From: Rhexocercosporidium sp. MPI-PUGE-AT-0058
Taxonomy: Eukaryota; Ascomycota; Leotiomycetes; Helotiales
Reading direction: 5' to 3'
Length of the DNA: 64,000 nt
NCBI GenBank assembly: GCA_020746875.1
Contig: JAGTJL010000015.1
Coordinates: 806,001-870,000 of the forward strand
Positions within the stretch are counted from its first letter, which is position 1, and the number at the start of each line of letters is the position of its first letter. A model generated the notes under the pieces. The model had not been told where the DNA came from. It ran no database searches and saw only the letters and a program-made list of their open reading frames with translations. Made by a program: the position numbers and the translations under genes. This document shows, in pieces, positions 26,689 through 38,364 of the stretch.

Positions 26689-26725
26689 TTTAGCGTGCGT
26701 ATCGAATTCTGTCACCCACTGGTGG
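26689..26725 (-). repeat. Right terminal inverted repeat of the mariner element
   Basis: The reverse complement of 25257-25293, with no mismatch over 37 bp. Confidence 0.9.
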
Positions 26726-27094
26726 CCCTGGGAGATGGGCATTAATAAAGGCATGTACTGTACGAAGTAGTTCACGCCACTCCGCTTGGGTGGGAAACCA
26801 ACAAGCCCCCCATGTCAAGCCTCAATCGGGCTGTGATCATCAGTAAGCAAGGCTCACCAATAGATTTCCTAGTCTGGACCTCACCGAAGTCCCATTTCGC
26901 TCACAACAACACCATCACAAGATCTAGGATCCCCCTCTTTTATCCGTGCCTTGTTCGGTGAAATCCCGCATTATATGATGGAGCTGTGTCCGCCTCGAGC
27001 AGTCAGATATCTGCCATTTCTCAACATCTTGGAGCTACAGCCTCATCTCGGCCGAACACTTTATTCAGCTTCCAGAAGATCGACCGACTGATGA
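26726..27094 (+). promoter_or_regulatory. Upstream region of the Zn2Cys6-type regulator
   Basis: Between the transposon and ATG 27095. A TTATATGA string lies at about 26971-26978. With the transposon directly upstream, the regulatory region may be shortened or altered; this is inference. Confidence 0.4.
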
Positions 27095-29568
27095 ATGAGC
27101 ATGGAGTTCAACACTACCCGAGCAAGCTTTTCATTCGATGCAAAGTCACCTGGATCCGATGAAAACCTACGTAGGAGCAAAATCGTGGACCCTGGAAGCC
27201 GTGAGCTAGTCGTAAATGCTGTATCACAGGCAGCAGCATCGAACTGTGTCCGCCAAGGCTTAGCAGTGACCTACATCCAGGACTATCGCCTAGATTCTGA
27301 GGTTTATTCATCGATGAACGCTCAGGGTGGTCATGGCAAGGTACCGGTACCGCTGTCACTTATGACTCCTGTGTCTAACGGTTCTAATCGATTTCCCGGT
27401 CCTATTTCCAGCTACGAGACAGGCCAATTGGAGCCATCAGATATCAGCTACAGCAATGTCCAGATACCGACCGAGAGTGGCCATGCTGAAAGCATTTGTG
27501 CTATTGCAGATCCAGTCCCGACTTTCGACATTTACAGCTCCAAAGGCTACACTCTGGATGACCCCAATCCATGCCCCGTAGCTCCTTCCTTCGATGCAGC
27601 TTTCATCCAAGCGGCAGGGTGTACAAATCCTATGACTACCTTTCTAGGCAATTCCTCTTTAGATGCTGATCTTATCGCGCCTATTTCCACTTACAGCTTC
27701 ATTGGAGACGGAGGTTTTCTGTTTGGACACCCTGGCCATGCAACAATACCCGGCGCTTACATTTCCAATCAGTTCGAGGGAGGCTTCACAGGAATTGGCG
27801 ACCAGGCTGCATACGGACTTTTCTCTCCCTCATTCGTCACCGGCCCGGCTTCTCAGCTCAAGTCTTCCACGAGCCCAAGAGAACCATCATTGCATCAACC
27901 ACAACACAGAAGTTTTGAATTAAATGCAGAGCCACTAACTGTGGTAAATGTCAGTGAGGCAGTCGATAAAGTACCTCTATCTCTCCCGCCTCAGAACAAT
28001 TTGATGACCAACTTCAACTCTGACCCCAATCGAGCCAATCCTTCTACAAACAAGCGCCCAAGGAAACCCTTCACACAGAAAGGGAAGACGAAAGTGCACG
28101 GTGTTCGAGTTAAGGGTGCTTGCATATGCTGTCGATCCCGCAAGCTATCGGTGAGTGGTGCTCCTTTGTAATCTTACCTTTCGACATCTACTTACCTAGC
28201 GCAGTGCTCCGCCGACGACGTCTGTGAGGGATGCCTCAAGTTGGTCAGCAATCCAATATTGGCTCTTCATATCTGCATCCGCACGAAGTTTAAGGATGAT
28301 TATCTAAGAGTGAGGGGTAAGTCTCCGAATCCCTCCTGAACCTGCAGACAATGTATCTAACAATTTTGAGATCTACACCAAAGTCTCGATAGACGCAGGG
28401 CAAGGCTTGAACCTCTTATACTGTCCTTGACAGGCCTACCAATATCTATTCAACTTTGCGTGACGTCTGAGTTCGGTAGGGGGTTTGGCACAGCTCAGTT
28501 GAACCTCCAGGTCATGAGGTGTACTTCTTCCCCGTTCTGTCGTTGGAAAAGGCTTGAGATGTCGAAAGGCATATACGTCACATCAGAAACCACAGATGAT
28601 GAGAGATATGTGATTGTTCCCACTTCTCTTCCGAGTATCGACGAATTCGACACATTTGGAAGAGAAGTCCTACTCATGCAAGGCCGTAGCCACTCGGGGG
28701 CCATAACATGGCATCTAGACCGATTTCTAGCCTTATATTGTAGTAGCATACGTCCTTCAAGATTGGTATGACCTCGCCGGAATTTCAAACTCCCCACTAA
28801 CTATGTATAGGGAGATCTTTGCAACATCACGTCAAGGATAGCCAGTTTGAACAAACTTGTCACTTATGGATTCGTCAATCTTTTCGATGGCAGCTTTGAT
28901 CTCCTCAATCGTCCTCGCGGAGGGGCTTACAATCAAAGATTCGTGTCGGAGACTGTTCATGACCAGATTCGTCTTCTGGCTGCAAAAGGACTTGAGCCAG
29001 CCGAGAATCTCATCTGTTCAGAACTAGACGCACTCAAAACAATTGCCAGTGCTAGTAATCATGCTCGAATTATTGCCGGTATTTGCCTATTGAGATTAAT
29101 ACTGGTCTACAGGGATAGATCGGTCAGAGACGAGATTCGAATTTCATTGCCAAAAAACACCAACCGTAAGCCCTGACCAAGCCCCCGCCCAAGTTTCATA
29201 TACTAAGACATTGTCAATTACAGGTCACCAAGTCCGCCTAGAGAAAGCCGCATCCTTTTACAAACGATTGACAATTGCGTATTCGACACTGTGTCGAGAG
29301 AAGGACACGCCCTTGACCGTTGAGTGGGAGGATGAAGAAGATTTTAGGGCCAGCGAGGACGCCATAGCGCTGGAAGAAGCGTACCTGCAGCTACAGCCTG
29401 TGTTTAAAAACTTTTGTGCGCTCCTCCTTCCGATCTACTTACAGTGCTAACTCATAACTTCTAGGTGCAGAATACCTATACCGTCAACATGACGATGTCT
29501 TCGAGGAGCTGATCGCAAAGCCATTGATGGCTCAGGACCGACGAAAGAAACGAAAAATCACTCGGTGA
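27095..29568 (+). CDS. Zn(II)2Cys6-type transcription factor, zinc cluster in mid-protein
   Basis: Six exons (27095-28150, 28205-28316, 28371-28765, 28811-29165, 29224-29415, 29465-29568) give 737 residues with phases closing. A low-complexity Ser/Pro/Gly-rich half precedes a basic stretch (KRPRKPFTQKGKTKVHG) and the cysteine cluster C343-x2-C346-x6-C353-x5-C359-x2-C362, with a further Cys at 376 (HICIRTKF). The last gap is longer than in the classic cluster, as in a fungal subgroup whose cluster ends in CIRT/CIRD. The cluster is formed only after splicing of intron 1. The C-terminal half is helical and ends in a basic KKRKITR tail. It presumably acts in the nucleus as a DNA-binding regulator; targets are unknown. 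Confidence 0.82.
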
Positions 29569-30832
29569 AAATCAACCAAACTGCAATGATCGATCACTCG
29601 AGTCTATAGATTCTCCTTTCAGTTACCGGATTTGCCGTCCTGCCGCCATAGAGTGTCCTCTTCCAACATTCGCTGACATCCAGATCGAGTTCAAATTCCG
29701 GTCCGAGAAAATTCAAGGGTTCCCATGGGCCAAGTATGGAGTTTCTGCCACTGTGAGTCATGATCGGAGCCTGCCATCATATTGGATTGGCCAAATTGCT
29801 GAGTCTAGGACGATGGAACTCAGCAAAGGCAGAGGAAGGGGGTGAAGAGAAGCGAGTGCGAAGAGGACCCAGATTGTCTTGTGCTAGCTTGCTACCGTTC
29901 ATGGGGGCAGAAGCTTTGCAAAATCAAAATCAATTCATTTTGGCGCTTCTCCCTTGAGGGTGATCAAGTACTCGCTTGGTGCTTGACTTCCATCGATAGG
30001 TACAGAACCTATTTAGCAACTCTAATATTAAAAAATCTCAGCTGCTCATACCGAACCTTTCTCTGTCAGGTAATTAGCTGCTGTGAGTTATATTCGGTAG
30101 AGAGCATACTGGCTCCTTTTTGAAGCGACACTTCCCACTTGTACCTCGATATCCGTTACAGTTTGTTCATTGGCAACCTCTTCAAGGGTACAAACTTCCC
30201 TTTTGCGTCACTTTTTACTCCGCAAGAACTCTTAGACTTGATGTATTGTTGAAGGTGTTTACACTCGTGAGGCTGTGGATGATGCTATCTGAACACGCTA
30301 TAGCCACAGGCGCTGTACCCTGATCATCGCCATGTTTATCTTCATAAGCGAGCGGCGCTGAGGCCTCGATCACAAGCAATAGAATGTGGGAGTCTGAGCC
30401 TTGAAAATCCATCTATATTGCATAACAGAAGACAGACTGCCCATCGCGCTGGATCTCCCAGATCACCACTCGTATTCCGCAGCCCAAGATACTTGGATAC
30501 GTGAGATACATGATTTCTTGGCAATGATGACCAAGGGCGTAATTATGACGCCCTCGACTGGTTCTCGCTTCACATCCCCTCTTTTCAGGATTACGAAGCA
30601 TAAATAGTTGTGCTGAACAGCAGGATGACCAGCTCTTGAAGTCTGAAGTCTGGAACACATGTTCTGTCATATATCATCTTTCCCAGTCCCTTCCTCAGTG
30701 TACTTTACTCAACTCGTCTTCTTGAAAACCGTATGCATAAGCCCTTATCAGCTCTTCAGCTCAACATACGATAGGACAGTCTGATATTGACAGTAGAAAC
30801 AGAACGTCCACACCCAACTCAAAAACTTCACG
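29569..30832. other. Intergenic, possible short coding relic
   Basis: A stretch open without ATG at about 29600-29840 reads FADIQIEFKFRSEKIQGFPW, which looks protein-like but has no recognised family or start. It may be a remnant. The rest shows nothing recognisable. The promoter of the VOC gene lies at the right end. Confidence 0.3.
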
Positions 30833-31375
30833 ATGGATCAAGCCTCTGTCGAATCCCCAGCAGCACTAGCAGCCCCCTTCCTCGGTAACGTAGTCGAAAT
30901 ATGCATTGTAACCGCCGACCACAAGCGAACTATCGACAGCCTCCTCAAACTCGGCATCGGCCCCTTCCAAATCCACCACTTCACACCCTCCAACGTCTCC
31001 CAGCAAACATTCCGCGGCAAACCCGCATCATTCGAACTAATCGTCTGTTTCGCCACTCAAGGTTCCATGATCTGGGAGATCATGCAGCCTGTATCCGGCC
31101 CTTCGATCATGGCGGAGTTTTTGGAGAGAAAGGGAGAGGGCATTCATCATGTAGCGTTTGATTGTAATCACGTGCCACCGGAGAAGAGGAGGGAGGATTT
31201 TGAGAAGAGGGGGTTTTCGGTCGTGCAGGAAGGAGTTTGGAAGGGAAAGAAGGGGAGTTGTGAGTTTTTGTTTTTTGATACGGAGGGGGAGGTAGGTACG
31301 TGTTTTGAGTCGTATCGGTTTTCGGAGGATTGGGAGGATCCTGAGGACACGATTTGGTATCCCGCGAGGGAGTAG
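30833..31375 (+). CDS. VOC/glyoxalase-fold family protein
   Basis: A single-exon gene of 180 residues. FLGNVVEICIVTADHKRTID begins the vicinal-oxygen-chelate (VOC) fold; LLKLGIGPFQIHHFTP, WEIMQPVSGPSIMAEFLE and KGEGIHHVAFDC complete the beta-alpha-beta-beta-beta pattern, close to the methylmalonyl-CoA epimerase/glyoxalase subgroup. The His in EGIHHVAF and the Glu in CFESYRF sit where metal ligands are expected (family knowledge). Members isomerise, dehydrate or cleave small metabolites, or bind drugs; the substrate here cannot be told. No signal peptide, so it is probably cytosolic. Confidence 0.82.
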   Translation: MDQASVESPAALAAPFLGNVVEICIVTADHKRTIDSLLKLGIGPFQIHHFTPSNVSQQTFRGKPASFELIVCFATQGSMIWEIMQPVSGPSIMAEFLERKGEGIHHVAFDCNHVPPEKRREDFEKRGFSVVQEGVWKGKKGSCEFLFFDTEGEVGTCFESYRFSEDWEDPEDTIWYPARE

Positions 31376-32072
31376 GAGCGCTTATGATGGGGGAGGATGG
31401 TTTGTTGTGGAATGCCGAGGGATGGTTGTCATGGCTGGGTAGAAGATGGGGATTGCAAACGAGGATAGCCTGGTTGGGAACAAGACCATCGGAGGCTTAG
31501 AATTTGATGATAATGAAGCTACGGATATGAAGTAATTCGCTACTAGAAGAAGAAAAAACAATCAACCGCTTGCCAGGACCCATTCGTGTACCATTGCCAC
31601 CGCATGATTTCGTCGATCAACACGATCCGAAGAAGGATGACTTGATAAGCTCCAATTCATTATTGTCTGGTACTATTAGCTAAGCGAAGACGGACTGAAA
31701 TAGAAGAGGGACTTGCTTTTTTGTTGAGCTGTAGCAGTACATGCCTTGATGGCCATGCCTATGACGGCCCTATTCTCCAGTAGATGTGTGCGCCATCTTG
31801 GCCGAAACAGCAATTCTTCTAAAGCCCATACGGATCATCCACATATATCCACATAAGGGCTCTTGTATATTTCGCGGGATGTCAGCCTCATGCTTTGGTG
31901 TCCAGAGACCCAGATGTTGTGTCTGATTTCGGACAATTGCAGGTCCGCCTAGATGCCAGACCCCATTTTCTTATCAGTAGGAGCCATGCCTGCTGGTGTC
32001 GTTGATATGCGGTACCAGAAGCTGGATATGCAGAAATATGACAGAAAGACGAGGGGATATTCACACGACACT
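31376..32072. other. Intergenic between convergent VOC and PTH11-like genes
   Basis: The 3' flanks of two convergent genes. Open frames here lie opposite or beyond the PTH11-like gene and show no domain. Confidence 0.5.
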
Positions 32073-33588
32073 TTACCGGCTCTGCTCGGCGGAGCCCTCT
32101 CCACCCCTAACAACAAGCGGCGAAGTTTTCAAGATACCATCCTTCCCATCGCCGTCCTCCTCAACAAAAGTCTCCTGGCTCTTTGTCAAAGACTCCTTAC
32201 TACCACCACCAGCACCTCTAAGCGGTCCATCGCCAACCAGCACCCTCCCCTCATCACCCCTCCACCTCCAAGTCTCCAACCCAAAGGTAAAACTCCTCTC
32301 CTCATCAAACGCCACTCTTCCCCTCGATCTCGAACTCGTCAACACATTTTTCAAACGACGAGCGACCGAAGAACCTCCCGAGCCCGATTTATACGGATAA
32401 GGATTTGGAGCTAAGTGTGCCGACTCAGAGCGTAAGAAATTAGGAAAGAAGCAGCGGAGGAGAGGGAACAGATCGGGGATGCAGCCTGTGACGAGGGCGA
32501 GCCCAGTCTCGATGTGCGCTATGGTTGATTTGACGCTGTAGGACCAGTCTTGACCTTTTTGTGGGTGGTATAAACGGAAGATGATCCAGAGGCGGGTTAT
32601 GCCTACTGCTGTGACACTTGAGAAAAGTCAGTTATCATAGGCAGGTAGCAGAGAAAGGGGAAGTTCAGACTTACGCAACACCCATACATAGTACAAGAAG
32701 TACGACGAATTTCTTCTTCGGTGTCAATTGCAGGTCGTAGACCATGTACACGGGGATGAGCAGGATTAACAGGTCAGTGAAGATACTGATGCCCGCGGTG
32801 ATGAGCAGGAAATTCCCCATATCGATGCAATCACCGCCTTTTACGTACGCTCCATCCTTAAAACCAGTCAGTAACTGACGTCCTCGATAGTTCCCTGGAT
32901 CCGTAGCACCAGCGATCGCCTGCGCGGCTTTGTCCATGGCGCGGCGGTTCCAGATATAGGTCATAGGCCAGCATTGGAAGATATCTGTAATGAGAGCACC
33001 TGTGATGAAGAGGAAGTTGAAGACGAATAGAACATAGCAGGCGGTGCGTACGCCTGTCTTGGTACCTCCTAGACGGAGGTAGAGGAGGATCATTGAGGCT
33101 TTGATGAGGCCTAGGATCGGGTTGTAGGTTATACCATTGGCATAGAGGTACTCCAAGATGAGGACCATGTCGTACTTGAGTCTGTGTGTATCTGAGCGGT
33201 GGTAGCCATAGTGGCCGTATTCGGTTACTGAGGAAATTAGAAAATGTCTTTTTCCCCAGCTCCAACTTGAACATGCGCGGAGGGGTAAGATGAAGGGGAA
33301 GAGGAGAATTAAAGCAAAGGAAATATTAAGGGCCTCCTACCTTTGTACATTGTAATAGTCTCTCCCAGAGACAATATCCAAGCTACAAACATACATATAT
33401 CACCTAATTACGTTAGCAATCTCTCCACTACGGTCCAGAGAAGCCTTCATACTCCACCTCATCAACCCCCTCCACGGCCTCCTCGAAGCCACCAGTCTAG
33501 AACCCAGTCTCCCCAAACAAAATACAGAGCCAACAACCTCAACTACTACTATAATGATCAAACATGCCGTATTTAGCTGTTGGACCAT
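32073..33588 (-). CDS. PTH11-like integral membrane protein (fungal rhodopsin-domain family)
   Basis: Four exons (33453-33588, 33341-33403, 32675-33227, 32073-32616) give 431 residues. Hydrophobic segments are visible: LNTACLIIIVVVEVVGSVF, DICMFVAWILSLGETITMY, ILGLIKASMILLYLRL, CYVLFVFNFLFITGALIT, NFLLITAGISIFTDLLILLI and [20 protein letters not shown], then a further one near IETGLALVTGCIPDLFPLL, about seven in total. The pattern (LIKASMILLYLRL, DIFQCWPMTYIWNR, TDLLILLIPV) matches the fungal rhodopsin-domain/PTH11-like family, some of which act as surface-sensing receptors. The C-terminal tail after about residue 350 is cytoplasmic, Ser/Gly/Arg-rich. Introns 1 and 2 were placed from a GCTAAC branch site and phase. 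The first exon could start at an in-frame ATG at 33651 instead. Confidence 0.8.
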
Positions 33589-35250
33589 GATGACCCAGAA
33601 CACGGAGGCGCGATCACAATCTGACGCCACGCCAAAGAAACTCAAAAGCAATCAATCCGAAAGAGTGTTCATGAAGGCTCAAATGATCGAAATAGAGCAA
33701 GTTGCAGAGGCGAGGGGTGATTTAAATTTGATATCCAGGAAACCGGGACCTTGTGGAGGAAGGGAACATGATCTATTTCCTGTGAATCCCATAGTCGTAC
33801 AGAAAAGAGTCATTCGATTCAAAACATCTTTCAAAAACAGTTTGTTCGTACTGCTCCCGTGTAGGGGGTGAGAATATGGCTTAGTTCCCCAGCGCGTTGA
33901 TCCAATCCACAGGGTAGTATCGCAATCTTAAGAGCATAAATGATTCGTTCCTTCAGCTGATTGGTGACGTCCTTCGCCTCTTCCTGGTCCTGTGCCCCTC
34001 GCTACCGTTCCTAACTCGTGGAGATTACCCATCTTCCCAGCTTTCCCTACCAATTCTCCCTGGGAGGAGAAATATAAGGGGGGAGGGATACCGCATCTCG
34101 TTTTGGGATTCCGGCCGTCTGACTTGGGAATTTGCCTAAAGCGATTTGACGAGCCTTCTCGATCTGGTGAGGTGGGGTAGAGATCTTCCGGGTTGGAGCA
34201 GGATGTTCCGGCCCGCTACTGGTCGTGAGGAAAATCAAACAAGCGAGTCCTCGTGATGGTAATGGTTCGATATTTTGCGTTCGCCTTCTTCCTGCAGGTA
34301 ATATCAGTTCGGGAAGTAAGTCCTGAAGGGCCTAGTGGCTCCTCATAGTACAATTGTGCCTTAATGCTTTGCATATAAGAGTTATGCCGCGCAATCCGTT
34401 CCCTAATCAGCAAAGGCTTTACACGAGCACTAGCATAAGCCTTGTCATGGGAAACCCCCACTGTTATCTCTGATCTGGGTTTTGGGACCTGCGTTTTGAT
34501 TAAAAGATTTTCCAGACGAAGAAGTACAAGATAGTAAAACAGAGCCCCATATGCCTTAAGACTATGGTTTCGGAGAAGTCTCTTTTTTTGTGGCTCGAAC
34601 TCTCTTTTCGCCTTCATAGATACTTTGACTGCGAGTAAAACGCCAGAAAATGCTTCAGATTATCACAGTATCTATCAAGGACGTCGTAAGCCGCTCTGAG
34701 CTGTGTTTCAGGTCCATGAAAATGCAAAAGAATCGTGGCGGTGGCATGGAAGAGAAACCGGTGAGAACGATGCAGCAGCATGAAGAGCGGAATACAAGTT
34801 GGTCAGCTAGCTCACGGCTTAACCGTGGGGAGGATTTCAAGGACACACGTCAGCGAATCCGAATGCGAGACTGTGGCCGCATTCTCTGTCGCTCTGCTTT
34901 TGGGATATAATCGAAATCGAAAATCGTACAGCTGCGTGGGAATAGTACGGGGTCACTGAAACCCAGAGAGTGGGCCCTGAAGCATTCTTTAAACAGAACC
35001 CAGGCAAGTATAACAACATGATAACCGGAACGCTTTGAAATGAATTGCGGAAAAGCACAAATAGTAAATCTCAAGATTTGTCTACGCTCTCACAGACTTC
35101 AAATAGCGACGCAGTAGTACACCCAGGTCTACTAATAACAGTAAGAGACTTATCATCGATTATCATCGATTCTTCTCGCCAATTCCTGACACTTGAAAGT
35201 GATAATGGTCTATGTTCGCTAGTTTACTCCCACAGAGAATCTCCTAGAGT
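33589..35250. other. Intergenic, nothing recognised
   Basis: Contains the upstream region of the PTH11-like gene and the 3' flank of the NAD+ synthetase pseudogene. An open frame at 34216-34617 (-) is Lys/Arg-rich and matches no family I know. A short tandem (TTATCATCGA twice) lies near 35152-35171. Confidence 0.4.
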
Positions 35251-37800
35251 CTAATCTCTCTTAATATCGGGCTTCTTTGTTGCTAGATCGTCCATTGCTG
35301 CGAGGCTTCGTTCAATCTTTCGGTTCGCCCAATCCCTATGAAATCAGTCAATAGTTGAATAACCTTGCTAATCAAATGAATTCTTGCCATGTTGAATATA
35401 GGAACGGACGCATGTCATAGCGGTTGTCATCAGGACCGTATTGCTCGGCTACACAGATTGATCAATACGAGTGTCTCCATCATGATTCTGAAATTTCTCA
35501 TTGCTGAGGGGTGCGATTTCATCGAAGACCTGAGATTTCGGGGTGAAGTTGCTTACCATGGTAACTTAGGGTCAGAGTCGTCCTGTTCGGAAATTTGTCA
35601 ATTTGTTAGCATTTCCAAACAAGATAGGGCTGAGTTGATGCCCGTGGGGTGTCACAGACCCAAACAAAACTGTCTAGCCGACCTTGCAGTTTCGTGTTAT
35701 CAAGGAAGAAGTCCAAGGGACTGCTTATATCTTGTGCTTGTTAATACCATAGCACCAAAAGAACCATCGGACCTTGTCGTAGACCTCCTGGGGGGAGAGT
35801 TTGTCGCTCCAAACATGCACCAATTTTGACCACATGCCGTAAGGACCTAACTTTTGTCGCTTGCGCTGTAGTACGTCAGCACGGAATAATCCTACACAAG
35901 GGAGACCTACGAGATTTCCGTAGACGGAGAGTTCGGCATAGCTCATGCCCATATCCACCTCGTCGCTCTGGACATACGAATCTGTGATCGGTTCAAGCTC
36001 GGTGGTACTGTTAAGTCACACAAATCAGCAACAAGTTTGTTTGGGTTCATCCTGATAAGTCGAGCCCAAGATCAAGATTCGTTGCTCTTAAGCGAGTGAG
36101 ACTTACGGTGGAGCATCGATGAAGGACTTAATTATGGGTAAGTTGAATTCAGTTGAGGCGTAAAGGATAAACTTTTTGAGTTCATCTGAGTAGAAGGTTT
36201 ATTAGCATAGCTAGCTAGAAAAAGAGCACAAGGGAGCGAGCATTGTTGTGGTTCAAACTCTAAGGAAACTGGAGGAACAAGGGCTTGACTGTCGAACACG
36301 GATCGTGGAGCATCGGCTACGAAGAAATTGAGGGGAAAGACGGAAACATGCTGACCAGACTGCCTTGCGTGACGACTTCACCGTCAACGATGAGCATAGC
36401 ACAGCCATCATAATCTGCGGGTGCTCAAGTCAGTTTGATGAATACTAAGAATGGTCGTCATGAAGCAGCCAAGTCTATTTCAAGGAAGGCGCAGCCGGAA
36501 GTAACTTACAGAGGCGGTCACCATCGCAATCCTGTTGGTTGGAGTACCTGGAACGTATCAGCAAAAGTCTGGCTTCATGATTGGAGACTTCTCTAAGAAA
36601 ATGTATATAGGTAAATCCCCCTACTCTTTAAAGTTGCCTCTCTGATCAATTCAACTCTGATGTCTAACGATGTCAGCATCAGGCCTTCAAGTAGAAGCTC
36701 ATCGACTGACGCAATTTTCTGATTTCGTGGTGGCTTCCAGAGCCGTTGGATATCACTTCGCAGCCATCGAGTCCAGCACCGATTTCTGGAGCCCTAGGTG
36801 TGACTGAGAGGTGTTAGTCAACATGTTTGTGGCTTGCAACAATGACTGGGTACTCACATAGCTCTTCACAAGTTTCTGTGCCCAGGCAAGAGCTAGAAGA
36901 GATCAGTATAGGGCGATAAAGCGCTTCATCTTCTTTGCAAACTCACTCTCTTCTAGAGATCAGAGCATCACCAATGCGGCACTTAAAAGATGATCAGCCA
37001 CAGTTCTACAGCTACATCGCTATACCATACCTTCTCCTGGCTGGTAATTTTCGTAATGCTACGAGGCAGATAAAAATCTTCCACGATCCGCTCTCCTTTC
37101 CGTGGGGAGAAGTATCTCATTTCATAGTAATTTACATCGCTGAAATTATTGAATTAGCGGAAAGAAAGCTCATCACGGTTGCCATCCTTACTTCGCGAGC
37201 GACATCTTTGGGCGTATAAGCAGAATCTCTGTAGCATATCAATATAACATCACTTCAATTCCTAAAGAATAAAAAAAACTCACTCTTATTGTGGAACAGA
37301 ACTCTGCAGTTATAGAGAACGTTTCTGTGCTTGATGGGCTACCGCAAGGGTCAGTGGAATTTAACCCAGAGCAAAAGGAGGATATACCATGCTGATATCG
37401 ATCAAGATGTCCTCGCATACTGAATCCTGAATGATCTCGGAAAGCGATTCCTATCCTTCCATTCGCACATCTAATCTACAAGAGTCTCAAGAAACCATAC
37501 CCAAGAATGAAGACAAGTTTCACTTTCCACAAATCTAAAGAACATCAGCCTCTTTCTGCTCAGAAATATTCCGCTTAGGGCTTCCACACGGTCCAAACAT
37601 CCATATCTTGTGATCTCCAGCTCAGGATCAATTCTCATTCTGCAATACCATTAGCGAGAGATTCTACTTTTAAGACAGGTACTCACGATGCCCCAGCCGC
37701 CTTCGCCTGCTTGATCGACTCTAGGATACGATTAGGGTTGCTAAAGAAGTCCATAGCCCACTGATTGCGAACAAATCGCCAAAGTGATGAGGTGGCCCAT
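35251..37800 (-). pseudogene. Decayed glutamine-dependent NAD(+) synthetase gene
   Basis: Intact NAD+ synthetases of this type pair an N-terminal glutaminase (nitrilase fold) with a C-terminal ATP-dependent synthetase; fungal proteins are about 700 residues. The ATG at 37800 gives MGHLITLA, then a frame change, then NQWAMDFFSN and ILESIKQAKAAGAS. Further pieces in order are MRYFSPRKGERIVEDFYLPR (near 37080-37130), GLDGCEVISNGSGSHHEIRK (near 36720-36780), YDGCAMLIVDGEVVTQGSLV (near 36350-36410), FILYASTEFNLPIIKSFIDA (near 36120-36180), ELEPITDSYVQSDEVDMGMS, YGMWSKLVHVWSDKLSPQEV and DDNRYDMRPFLYSTW, ending with TAG at 35251-35253. Only about 170 bp separates the glutaminase end from the late synthetase part, so the segment with the SGGxDS ATP-binding loop (some 200-300 residues) is missing. 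With frameshifts and in-frame stops this is a pseudogene. Confidence 0.88.
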
Positions 37801-38364
37801 CGTTGCTGTGTGGTGCGGTTCCTGTGGACATGTTTAGCTTTGTCTTGGCCCATCCGCAGCGCCGGCCAAGAAGAATTATGAATTGCGTATTGGGAGATTC
37901 GGAGTATTGGAGGGATTTGAATTCAGATGTAAGGCTTTTCGGAGGTTACTCACAGGAGATGCAATATCTTGAGTTTTGAGTGTGTTGTAGCAAACGGATG
38001 GATATCGAGACAGCCCTCTGAGATAGCCCCCCGCACTAGACTACATTGGGACTGGGTTGGAAGCTACCCCACTACAGTACCTTATCCTCAAACAGACCTC
38101 ACTTCATGTCTCTCTAGCTTCATTTTGTATTGTCTCCGGTGTTAAATACTTGCACAAGATTGGCCTCTTTCAAGTTTTGACACTCAACTATTAAAGTTGA
38201 GTTCCTCTCGATTGGAATGTATTCACATCTACGTTACCAGGGGAACAAACCAACTCACTACTCTCCCAACTCCAGGTATTCCTTCTCAACGGCCAGATAC
38301 AACCCTTTTTCTTTGTCGCCCTATCTTATCAAACTGCAATTCTCTCACCTAGCAAAATCTCAAT
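37801..38364. other. Intergenic between two pseudogenes
   Basis: Old promoter region of the NAD+ synthetase pseudogene. Nothing recognisable. Confidence 0.4.

Larger units (their letters stand above)
25257..26725 (-). mobile_element. Tc1/mariner-type DNA transposon, near-complete
   Basis: A 1,469-bp element bounded by perfect 37-bp terminal inverted repeats, with a single transposase gene on the minus strand filling most of it. The outer repeat begins CCACCAGTGGGTGACAG; the core CAGTG start is typical of Tc1/mariner ends. I do not see the expected flanking TA duplication; instead TGGCC occurs at both outer edges, partly overlapping the repeats, so the exact boundary is uncertain. The element lies in the Aquarius-Zn2Cys6 intergenic space and interrupts no recognised gene. 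Confidence 0.88.

Noticed and set aside
34216..34617. 133-codon basic frame on the minus strand
   Set aside because: No domain, no neighbours supporting it, Arg/Lys-rich composition seen in random frames here.
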